Below the pieces are notes generated by a model that was not told the DNA's origin, searched no databases, and saw only the letters and a program-made list of their open reading frames with translations. The position numbers and the translations under genes were made by a program. From Sphingomonas sp. ID1715 (GTDB lineage Bacteria > Pseudomonadota > Alphaproteobacteria > Sphingomonadales > Sphingomonadaceae), in NCBI RefSeq assembly GCF_013044515.1, contig NZ_JABEPR010000002.1, positions 248,001 to 312,000 on the forward strand: a DNA stretch of 64,000 nt, read 5' to 3'. Shown one piece after another: positions 33,352 through 41,010 of the stretch (position 1 is its first letter; every line of letters starts with the position of its first letter).

Positions 33352-34653
33352 TCCGCCGGAGGGTTGGGATCTTGTGAAATTTGGTGAGATGGCGCGAGAA
33401 ATAAGGTCGCGAAATCAAGCTAGAGACAATATCCCGGTTCTGAGTGTAACCAAACGTCGCGGATTTGTCCCATCTGGAGAGTACTTCTCTAAGACGTCCA
33501 CAGCAGGGACACGGAACATTATAAGCTGGTTAGACGTGGCCAGTTTGCCTACGCAACGATCCATCTCGATGAGGGATCGATAGATCTGCTACGAACGCAT
33601 GATGTTGGACTTGTAAGTCCGATGTATTCGGTGTTTGAAATAACCTCTGAGGATGCCAACAATGACTACGTGTTACGTAGTCTGAAGAGATTGGCGCTGA
33701 GCGGAAGATTTGATGCTTATAGCAATGGTGGCGTGAACCGGCGAAAGTCCATCTCATTTCGTGATCTCGCCAGCTTTCGTTTTCCCCTGCCACCCTTGAA
33801 TGAGCAATGCGCCATTAGCGAGGTTCTGCGATCGATCGACGAAAATATAGGTTGCGCCAAGCAAATGGTGAAGTCGCTGGCCGCCGGCAAGGCTGCCGTG
33901 ATGCGCGATCTGCTAACGCGTGGAGGGCGCCCTCAATCTGGGCGGATGCAATCACTGCCAGAGCGATGGGTTCTCGGCCGCGTCGCCGCGGATATCACGC
34001 ATATCCCTTCAGGGTGGCAACTCGTTCGCCTGACTACGATTGCCAAGCTGGAGAGCGGACACACGCCCGACCGTAAGCAGGTGGAATACTGGGACGGAGA
34101 CCTTCCCTGGATATCGCTTCAGGATGCTGACGCACTCGGGAAGCTCACCATTCGGGAGACCGCGGAGACAATCGGGCTGGAGGGGTTAAGAAACTCATCT
34201 GCTCGCATGCTGCCCGCCGGCACGGTCGTGCTCCAGCGGACGGCAAACGTCGGCTTGTGCTCCATCATGGAGAGGGAAATGTGCACCAGCCAGCACTTCG
34301 CGAACTGGGTGTGCGGTCCGAAATTGTTGCCTAAATATCTGCAACAGGTGTTCCGCCACATGCAACGTGAATGGCGCCGCCTGATGGCCGGCAGCGTCCT
34401 GCCCGATATCTACATGCCGACTTTCAAGCGCCTCCAAATCCTTTTGCCCCCCATCGAGGAACAGGAAGAGATTGCGGAGGTGGGTGCCAGCTTTGACGTG
34501 CGCATCGAACGCGAGCGGGATGCCCTTTCGCGATTGGAAGATGTTCGTGCGGCGCTCGCGCAGGAACTCCTATCAGGGCGTCTCCGCTTGCCGGAGCGTA
34601 TGATCGCGAAGTTTCTCGATGAGCCGGAAATGGCGAGGGCTGTCAACGCATGA
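33341..34653 (+). pseudogene. hsdS: Type I specificity subunit gene interrupted by a one-base frameshift
   Basis: The gene starts at ATG 33341 within hsdM and reads MSGSPPEGWDLVKFGEMAREI, through YFSKT (codons to 33495). The family then expects VHSRDTEHYKLVRRGQFAYATIHLDEGSI; that exact peptide is encoded one frame away from GTC at 33496 onwards and stays open to the stop at 34653. The original frame instead ends at 33583. A single missing base after 33495 explains both halves. Downstream are the first conserved region (PLPPLNEQCAISEVLRSIDENI), the second recognition domain (GWQLVRLTTIAKLESGHTP) and the second conserved region (PPIEEQEEIAEVGASFDVRI). No homopolymer is at the break. It is either a real knock-out or a sequencing error; restart at 33622 would give a truncated, single-domain S. 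Confidence 0.85.
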
Positions 34654-37619
34654 GTGACGGGCGCGACAATCTCGAGATCGCGATGGTCGAGGATCCCGCC
34701 GCGGACCTGCTGCGAGTGCTGTTCGACTACAAGCCGCTGTTGCAGGCCGACATCGGCGCCTTGCGCGAAGGCCCCTCCGACGCACTGTTGGTCGGACGGC
34801 TCGAGCAGCAGCTGCGTCAGCTCAATCCTTGGCTGGACAGCGAGAGCGTTGGCCGGGCGATCTCCGCGCTCACCCGTATTTCGTCGGTCGATTTGATCGA
34901 CGCCAATGAACAGGGGCATATCCGGCTCACTTACGGGACTACGCTGCCTTACACGGACGACAAAGGTCGGCGTCAAGACCGAACAGTTCGATATTTTGAT
35001 TTCGATGATGTGCAAGCCAACACTTTCGAATTCGCCCGGCAGGTATTTATAAAGGGGCCAAGACAGCAGATCTGTCTTGACCTTGTCATTTATGTGAATG
35101 GCATCCCGCTCGCTGTAATCGAATGCAAGTCGCCGGCGCTTGCCGATCCCATCGGAGAGGCGCAACGCCAGTTCCGCCGGTATGAAGGCCGCGACGAGTT
35201 CCTAGGGCTTGGTGCGCCACGATTGTTCGAGCTCTCGCAAATATCTATCGCGCTTGCGCGCGACGTTGCGCGATATGGCACTACGTCAACGCCGCCGCCC
35301 CACTGGGCCGAGTGGCGCGACCCTTATCCGCTGACCTCGGATGCGCTCGCCGCCCGGATTGGACGGACACCAACCGCGCAGGACGTGTTGCTCGCCGGAT
35401 TGTTGGCACCAGCCAATCTGCTCGACCTCGTCCGAAACTTCATCATCTTCGAGACTCGGGATGGCCGGCGCCTGAAAAAGATCGCCCGCTATCAGCAATT
35501 CGTTTCCGTGGGCCGCGCCATCGAGCGCATCCGCAATGCTCCTCGCCCCGAACGACGCGGTGGCGTGATTCATCACACACAGGGGTCGGGCAAGTCCCTG
35601 ACGATGGTCTATCTGGCGGTGAAGCTTCGGAGATTGCCAGAAGCAGAGAATCCGACGCTGGTCATTGTCACTGATCGGACCGAGCTCGACGGACAGATCA
35701 CCGGGCAGTTCCAGCGGTCGGGCTTTCCCAACCCAGTTCAGGCGGAAAGCGGAGAGCATCTGCGTCACCTGCTATCTGGGGGGGCGGGGACGACTGTGCT
35801 CACGACCGTTCATAAATTCCACACCGCCGTACCGAAGCGGTCGTCCGTGATCTCCGAGGCTGACAACATCTTCGTCATGGTGGATGAGGCCCATCGTACC
35901 CAATACGGCGCCTTGGCCGCTCGAATGCGAGCGGGTTTGCCGCGTGCTACGCTGATTGCCTTTACCGGTACGCCGATAGACAAGAAGGATCGCAGCACCC
36001 GGGAGGTGTTCGGCGACTATATTCACCGCTACCTGATCGACCAGGCGGTTAAGGATGGCGCGACGGTGCCGATCTTCTACGAAATGCGAGATGCTCGCAT
36101 GCGAGTAGATGGTGGTGACCTTGAGGCAGATATACGCAAAGCCTTCCCGGAGCTGCGGGACGATGAAATCCAGAAGCTTAAGCAGGGCACACGCCTGCAG
36201 GAGAAATACGCCGGTGCGGGGGCGCGGGTCTCGGCGATCTGCGAAGACATTTTGCACCATTACCGCACGACGATCGAGCCAAATGGATTCAAGGCGCAAA
36301 TTGTCACCGTGAGCCGCGATGTCGCGGTCACCTATGTGGAGACGCTCCGGGCTATGGGAGCGCCGCAATGCGCGGTGATCATGTCATCCTCACACAATGA
36401 CAGCGCGCGCCTTCAACGCCATCACCTATCCCGGAGTGAGAAGGACAAGCTGATCGCTCGGTTCAAGCGAAAGGAGGACCCGCTCAAGATTTTGGTGGTC
36501 TGCGACATGCTGCTGACCGGATTTGACGCTCCGATTGAACAGGTAATGTATTTGGATGCACCCTTGCGCGAACATACGTTGTTGCAAGCCATCGCCCGCG
36601 TCAATCGTACCGCAGCCAACAAGACCTACGGGCTCGTCGTTGATTACTGGGGAGACAATCGCCGAATTTCGGAAGCGCTCGACATGTTCTCCGAGGAGGA
36701 CGGGGTGCTGTCTGCCTTGCGCCCAGCCTCCGAAAAGGTGCAGCTGCTCGAAAGCCGGCATCGCGCTGCGATGGGGCTGTTTGAAAGCACGGACCGAGCC
36801 GATGAGGATCAATGTGTCGCCTTGCTCGCCCCTGAAGATGTTCGAGCGAAATTCGAACTCGACTATCAACGCTTCGCTGAGGCGATGGACATGGTGCTTC
36901 CGGATCCGAAAGCGCTGGAAGACCCCTTCCCTGCAGACCTTAAGTGGCTGACGCGCATCCGTGCCGCGGCGCGGCGTCTCTACAGCGATCCTAGGTTCGA
37001 CGCCGCGCTCCATGGAGCCAAGGTAGGAGAATTGGTCGCGGAGCATCTTCGATGCGATGGCGTGGAGGAGCTCCTGAAGCCCTTGGACATCCTAGATCCG
37101 GCTTTCCGTGACAGTGTGGAGGAAATCCGGTCGCCGGAGGCGAAGGCCGCCCGCATCGAACATGCCATCCGGCACGAAATTCATGTGCATCGCGACGAGA
37201 ATCCGGCTGCCTACAAGTCGCTCTGGGAAGACCTAGAGGAGCTAATCTCGCGTCGCCGTATTGACCGGGTTAGCGCGGCGAGCCAGCTCACCCGACTGGA
37301 GGAGTTGGCGAGCCGCACCATCAGCCTTCGGAGAGATCAAGGTGCTGTGGAGATGGGAGGAACATCGGGCGCGGTGTTGCCGCTCATCCCGGGCGGGGAG
37401 GGAGTCTCTGACGTGCAAAAGCACGAAGTAGCCACCTCTATCGCACGTCAACTCGAGGAAATGGCGCAAGTCGTTGATTGGCAACAAAAGGAAGACATCA
37501 AGCGGCAGATGCGAAGAGCAATCAAAGACAGCTTGCGGCAGTCCGGAGCTGATTTTGCGGCCATCGAAGCTTCGACCGCAAAGATCATGAGCGTCGCTAG
37601 GGCACGCCTCGCGCGATGA
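34650..37619 (+). CDS. hsdR: Type I restriction endonuclease R subunit
   Basis: A 989-residue motor and nuclease subunit, starting in an ATGA overlap with hsdS. The N-terminal nuclease has DLVIYVNGIPLAVIECKSPALADPI (Asp and ECK near residues 148-160), then QFRRYEGRDEF. The helicase shows HHTQGSGKSLTMVYLA (Walker A near residue 311), the DEAH box VDEAHRTQYG (410), FTGTPI (438), and QAIARVNRTAANKTYGLVVDYWG late in the second RecA domain. A helical C-terminus binds the M2S core. It translocates DNA and cuts at random distance when unmodified sites are met. It appears intact, so if both S proteins fail, restriction would be inactive but not for lack of HsdR. Confidence 0.95.
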   Translation: MSDGRDNLEIAMVEDPAADLLRVLFDYKPLLQADIGALREGPSDALLVGRLEQQLRQLNPWLDSESVGRAISALTRISSVDLIDANEQGHIRLTYGTTLPYTDDKGRRQDRTVRYFDFDDVQANTFEFARQVFIKGPRQQICLDLVIYVNGIPLAVIECKSPALADPIGEAQRQFRRYEGRDEFLGLGAPRLFELSQISIALARDVARYGTTSTPPPHWAEWRDPYPLTSDALAARIGRTPTAQDVLLAGLLAPANLLDLVRNFIIFETRDGRRLKKIARYQQFVSVGRAIERIRNAPRPERRGGVIHHTQGSGKSLTMVYLAVKLRRLPEAENPTLVIVTDRTELDGQITGQFQRSGFPNPVQAESGEHLRHLLSGGAGTTVLTTVHKFHTAVPKRSSVISEADNIFVMVDEAHRTQYGALAARMRAGLPRATLIAFTGTPIDKKDRSTREVFGDYIHRYLIDQAVKDGATVPIFYEMRDARMRVDGGDLEADIRKAFPELRDDEIQKLKQGTRLQEKYAGAGARVSAICEDILHHYRTTIEPNGFKAQIVTVSRDVAVTYVETLRAMGAPQCAVIMSSSHNDSARLQRHHLSRSEKDKLIARFKRKEDPLKILVVCDMLLTGFDAPIEQVMYLDAPLREHTLLQAIARVNRTAANKTYGLVVDYWGDNRRISEALDMFSEEDGVLSALRPASEKVQLLESRHRAAMGLFESTDRADEDQCVALLAPEDVRAKFELDYQRFAEAMDMVLPDPKALEDPFPADLKWLTRIRAAARRLYSDPRFDAALHGAKVGELVAEHLRCDGVEELLKPLDILDPAFRDSVEEIRSPEAKAARIEHAIRHEIHVHRDENPAAYKSLWEDLEELISRRRIDRVSAASQLTRLEELASRTISLRRDQGAVEMGGTSGAVLPLIPGGEGVSDVQKHEVATSIARQLEEMAQVVDWQQKEDIKRQMRRAIKDSLRQSGADFAAIEASTAKIMSVARARLAR

Positions 37620-38356
37620 CGCGGGACATCCCTGGATCGGTCGAGTTTGGTGGGCAGGAAATCGAATTCGCCCTGACAAAAACTGCCCGCCGCAAAACAG
37701 TCGCTATCACCGTTGGCTTTGATGGAGTTCGAGTCTTAGCGCCGAGCGACTTGGCTGATGCGAGGATCAGCGATTTTGTACGAAAGAAGGCCTCTTGGAT
37801 CTTGCGCAAGTTGGCCATGTATGCGGAGTTGTCGGGTGTCCGATCGTCAAAGGAATTCGTGAGCGGCGAGACATTTCACTATCTTGGGCGACCGTATCGG
37901 CTGAAGATCATCCGTGATCCTCAAGCTATTGTTACGAGGGTCTCGGCGAGAGGATCGAGCCTAGTGGCGCCTGTGCTCCCAGATCAAGATCCTTTGATCG
38001 CAAAAAGCGCGGTCCGCAGCGGGCTTCGACACTGGTATATCGCCCGCGCGAGCCGAAAATTTTCCGAACGGATGCAGTCCATCTGTCTGGCGCTGGGCAT
38101 CGAGCCTGGTCCGATCTCCGTCGTGGACCAATCCAAGCGCTGGGGTAGCTGCGATGCCAAAGGCCGAATTCGCCTAAACTGGAGACTTGTAATGGCTCCG
38201 GTTTCGCTCATCGATTACGTCTTGGCCCACGAAGCTTGCCACAGGATCGAACTCACCCATTCGCGGAAGTTTTGGCGCAAGCTTGAGACCGTAATGCCCG
38301 ACTACGAAGACCGAATTCGCAGGCTGGACGCTCTCGGTCATGCTCTGAGTTGGTAA
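37616..38356 (+). CDS. YgjP-like metallopeptidase (DUF45/M48-type)
   Basis: A 246-residue protein in an ATGA overlap with hsdR. The zinc-binding motif HEACHRIELTHSRKFW lies near residue 204 (HExxH plus a distal His), preceded by the family signature WGSCDAKGRIRLNWRLVMAP and VDYVLAHE-like SLIDYVLAHE. The N-terminal region (RRKTVAITVGFDGVRVLAPS) is the usual beta-rich lead. YgjP-like genes very often close type I restriction operons, and their product may process or regulate the R subunit, though this is not proven. Length is close to the family norm of 230-250. Confidence 0.9.
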   Translation: MTRDIPGSVEFGGQEIEFALTKTARRKTVAITVGFDGVRVLAPSDLADARISDFVRKKASWILRKLAMYAELSGVRSSKEFVSGETFHYLGRPYRLKIIRDPQAIVTRVSARGSSLVAPVLPDQDPLIAKSAVRSGLRHWYIARASRKFSERMQSICLALGIEPGPISVVDQSKRWGSCDAKGRIRLNWRLVMAPVSLIDYVLAHEACHRIELTHSRKFWRKLETVMPDYEDRIRRLDALGHALSW

Positions 38357-38432
38357 ACTGTCTTCGGCTACGCCGGCCGCTGGACAAGACGTCTAGACAA
38401 CCGAACACTCACAGCCGCAGTGGGCGCACTCA

Positions 38433-39842
38433 TCACCGCTGAAATCTGGCTGCCGCGGCTACGTTGATCAGCGCCAGTGTCTGCCGTCGACCGGCCAGGC
38501 TATCAGGATCATTCGGCATCACCTCCTGCATCGCCGCGTCGAGAAATTCCAGCGCTGCTTCGATGAACGTCTCGTCATGCGCAGGTGCATCCGACTCTCC
38601 TTTTTCGCCGTCTGGCCGGCGACTTTGATGATCCACATCGTCGAGAATTGCGCGCCGAAGATCGTCAATGAGCAGCTTCGCGCGCTCCTTCCAACCACGG
38701 GGCAGATCGTCCTGCTGATAGACCGGAAGGTCTAGTTCGGGTCGAACCTGACCACGTAGAGCCCTCTCAAACGTCGTTGCCAGTCGCTCCCCAAGCACCG
38801 CTTCGAGGTGGATAAGGCGGATCGCCGCGACTGCGACCATTTGAACGGGCGTCAGGTCCGAATACCATTCCTGGCTCATCTGACGGTTGTCGAATCTGCC
38901 CGTCGACTCCCGGAGCTCATCCCAGAATTCACCTCCCTCAGTGCTTATGAACTCGCGCAGATCGCCTGCCAGGACATCGCGTTCGCTACGCTTTGACCGA
39001 CCGAGTTCCGATCGAAACAGGAGCGGCGCGGCCGCGGCGCGGATGGTCTTCACATCGTCGTGGCGGGTGGGCTTACCCTCAGGTTTGCCCCGCCACGTCT
39101 CTTCGTTCGTGCGATAGCGGTCGAGATGGATGCTGAGCCACTGATGCACGGGTCGCCACACCGTGAACACGGTAGAGGCCATCATTCGTTGTGCCGAACC
39201 CTGGATTAGCCAACCAAACGGCCGCGTCATGCTGAGCCGAGCGAGAGCTGTGGTGGCCTGGACGTCATGCGAGCCCCAAATCAACGCCATCTTGTAGATG
39301 AGGCCGAGCGCCTGGTCCGCGCGGAGGCCCATCGGAACCCGCTCCTCGACCAAGTAAGCTAGTGCGCTGCCGTGATATCCTCGAACGACGGTTGCAAAGA
39401 ACTTCGGATCGTTCCGGGCCGTCGCCCACAGTTTCTTGGAGAATGCCTCCAGCGCGGGCTCAGGGAAGTCTTCGCCGCTCCAGCCTCGGACGAAGCGGTT
39501 GCGAAGGGTCTGGTCGCCTGTTCGATCGAGGAGGTTCTGGCAGAGTGCGAGCAATTCGGCTTCGGACCGGGGCAGCCTCTCTTCTGGTAGCGGCAGGAAT
39601 CTCCCTTGCAGTACGAACATACTAAGGTCGTCCCACGAGCCGAACGCAAATAGGCGGCTCGCGCGCTCATCCCGGTCGAGATCGTAGCCCCGGATATCGT
39701 CGCGAAGATGAGCGACAAGGCGCAGCAACCCCTCTAGTGTGCTCGGCCGTCTCGCGTTGAACTCCTTGCTGATGCGTCTGAAATTCCTCGCCAGATACCG
39801 CGCAAGGTTCTTCGGCTTCTTGGGTTTCTTTGGCGTCGTCAT
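38433..39842 (-). CDS. Hypothetical protein of the mobile island
   Basis: A 469-residue protein from the ATG at 39842, beginning MTTPKKPKKPKNLARYL; an upstream extension to 39947 is Ser/Pro-rich and unlikely. The lysine-rich start is followed by a helical body: YDLDRDERASRLFAFGS, WDDLSMFVLQGRFLPLPEE, GWSGEDFPEPALEAF, LAYLVEERVPMGLRADQALGL. No catalytic or membrane motif is recognised. It sits between the restriction operon (convergent) and the mobilisation module on the minus strand, downstream of two other minus-strand unknown genes with which it may be co-transcribed. Confidence 0.65.
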   Translation of the reverse strand: MTTPKKPKKPKNLARYLARNFRRISKEFNARRPSTLEGLLRLVAHLRDDIRGYDLDRDERASRLFAFGSWDDLSMFVLQGRFLPLPEERLPRSEAELLALCQNLLDRTGDQTLRNRFVRGWSGEDFPEPALEAFSKKLWATARNDPKFFATVVRGYHGSALAYLVEERVPMGLRADQALGLIYKMALIWGSHDVQATTALARLSMTRPFGWLIQGSAQRMMASTVFTVWRPVHQWLSIHLDRYRTNEETWRGKPEGKPTRHDDVKTIRAAAAPLLFRSELGRSKRSERDVLAGDLREFISTEGGEFWDELRESTGRFDNRQMSQEWYSDLTPVQMVAVAAIRLIHLEAVLGERLATTFERALRGQVRPELDLPVYQQDDLPRGWKERAKLLIDDLRRAILDDVDHQSRRPDGEKGESDAPAHDETFIEAALEFLDAAMQEVMPNDPDSLAGRRQTLALINVAAAARFQR

Positions 39843-39924
39843 TTCAGCTGTCGTCGGCCTGCCAGGGATGTTCGAGGTTGAGGAGGCGTTACCGGAGCAG
39901 GTGCTAAACGCCGGTATACTGGGA

Positions 39925-40125
39925 TCAGAGTGAGGCGAGCACCTCATCGATCCTCTTGGCGATTCCTTCCCCCAGCGCGGTTAGCTCTTCGTTGAGGCGC
40001 TTACCGCGCTGATAGGCGTCGAGGCCGAGCCGGCCGGCGGTCTGCTCGGAATTGAACTCCTCGATGACTGCCGCGAGCGCAGCGTTCTTCGTTTCCAGTT
40101 CCGCCAAGGCTTCATCCAGGTTCAT
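39925..40125 (-). CDS. Small coiled-coil hypothetical protein
   Basis: A 66-residue protein from the ATG at 40125, which follows GGGAGGACTGACC. The sequence (MNLDEALAELETKNAALAAV, GKRLNEELTALGEGIAKRI) is almost entirely helical with heptad-like leucine and alanine spacing, suggesting a coiled coil. It starts three bases from the stop of the upstream 217-residue gene, so the two are a tight pair. Function unknown; small helical partners are common next to mobilisation genes. Confidence 0.65.
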   Translation of the reverse strand: MNLDEALAELETKNAALAAVIEEFNSEQTAGRLGLDAYQRGKRLNEELTALGEGIAKRIDEVLASL

Positions 40126-40127
40126 GG

Positions 40128-40781
40128 TCAGTCCTCCCATTCCGGTGGTTGCTCAGGTTCGTCCCAGTAAGCAGGGTTGCCGCCCTTCTCCCGGATCCAC
40201 TCGAATGCTTCGCCGCGGGTGTTGAGGTCAGGCAGCGGCACATCGGCGGCCTCGCAGATGTCCTGGATGATGTCGGCCTGATCGTCCGTGATGTCGCGGC
40301 TGCGCCAGGCCTCCGCCTCGCCGGTGCGGCCGCTCTCGAGAAACGAGGTGACGGCGGCGTCGTAGATCGGCCTTTTGTAGGCCTTCCAGCGATATTCGCC
40401 CCAAGCCCGACACCAGTCCGCCCGCTTCTCATCGGCAATGGCGGTGCGGACGAGATCCGCGAACGACATCGGTCCTTGCTCAACACGTGCCTCGGCGAGC
40501 CACTGCAGGCCGCGGTCACCGCTGGCGAGCAGCCCGAGAAGGACGAGGTCGTCGATCCCGCGGAATCCCAGCAGCGCCAGGATCGACCCCAGCTTGTATT
40601 TTTCGGCGTCGGGCGAACCGGGCCCACGACGTCGCTTGGAGCGCGCCTTGGCCTGGCGGCGAAGCTCGGGGAGCCGTTCCTCGATGATCGCCAACTCCGA
40701 CGACGCTGAACGCTCGAGCAGCGTCAGCCTGTCCAGCAAGCTGGCGACGTCGGGGCTGATCGATGGCTGTGCACTAGTCAT
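40128..40781 (-). CDS. Hypothetical protein divergent from the relaxase
   Basis: A 217-residue protein taken from the ATG at 40781 (MTSAQPSISPDVASLLDRL); the frame is open to 40976, but the upstream part crosses the inverted repeats and looks non-coding. Residues 20-50 form a basic coiled coil (LERSASSELAIIEERLPELRRQAKARSKRRR). A globular region follows with KYKLGSILALLGFRGIDDLVLLGLLASGDRGLQWL and EAFEWIREKGGNPAYWDEPEQPPEWED. This resembles small plasmid-mobilisation partners by position and basic coiled coil, but no family is recognised. No good ribosome-binding site precedes the chosen start. Confidence 0.6.
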   Translation of the reverse strand: MTSAQPSISPDVASLLDRLTLLERSASSELAIIEERLPELRRQAKARSKRRRGPGSPDAEKYKLGSILALLGFRGIDDLVLLGLLASGDRGLQWLAEARVEQGPMSFADLVRTAIADEKRADWCRAWGEYRWKAYKRPIYDAAVTSFLESGRTGEAEAWRSRDITDDQADIIQDICEAADVPLPDLNTRGEAFEWIREKGGNPAYWDEPEQPPEWED

Positions 40782-40816
40782 GCACAGGGAGATGCTCACG
40801 GTAGAGAGCCGACTTC

Positions 40817-40831
40817 CCCAACCCACCCCCA
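40817..40831 (-). repeat. Left arm of a 15-bp inverted repeat upstream of the relaxase
   Basis: The minus strand reads TGGGGGTGGGTTGGG. The same 15-mer is on the plus strand at 40865-40879 and at 45718-45732. With flanking bases (GCAAACTA upstream) the minus copy closely matches the 45.7 kb copy (GCAAAACTG). Location just before the MobA/MobL gene suggests a transfer-origin or regulatory role. Confidence 0.7.
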
Positions 40832-40864
40832 TAGTTTGCGGGGAGGTGATCGAGTTCTGAACCC

Positions 40865-40881
40865 TGGGGGTGGGTTGGGCG
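40865..40881 (+). repeat. TGGGGGTGGGTTGGGCG, right arm of the inverted repeat and direct copy of 45718-45734
   Basis: A 17-base sequence identical to 45718-45734 and, over 15 bases, the inverted partner of 40817-40831. It stands 130 bases before the relaxase ATG. Repeats around a relaxase gene are typical of oriT regions, where the relaxase or an accessory protein binds; nicking has not been located. Confidence 0.7.
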
Positions 40882-41010
40882 CCCCACCAGCCGGGACTTC
40901 CCATAGAGGGAGAGAGAGGGGGTGGTGCGCGATAAAGTGTTGTTTGGCCGTTCCGACCAATCAACGCCCCGGCCACCCCCTCTCCAGACGCAGGAAGTCA
41001 GGGGAAAATC

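Noticed and set aside
40782-40976. Upstream extension of the 217-residue gene to 40976
   Set aside because: The added 65 residues run through the inverted repeat and are Pro/Ser/Gly-rich; the ATG at 40781 gives a more protein-like start.
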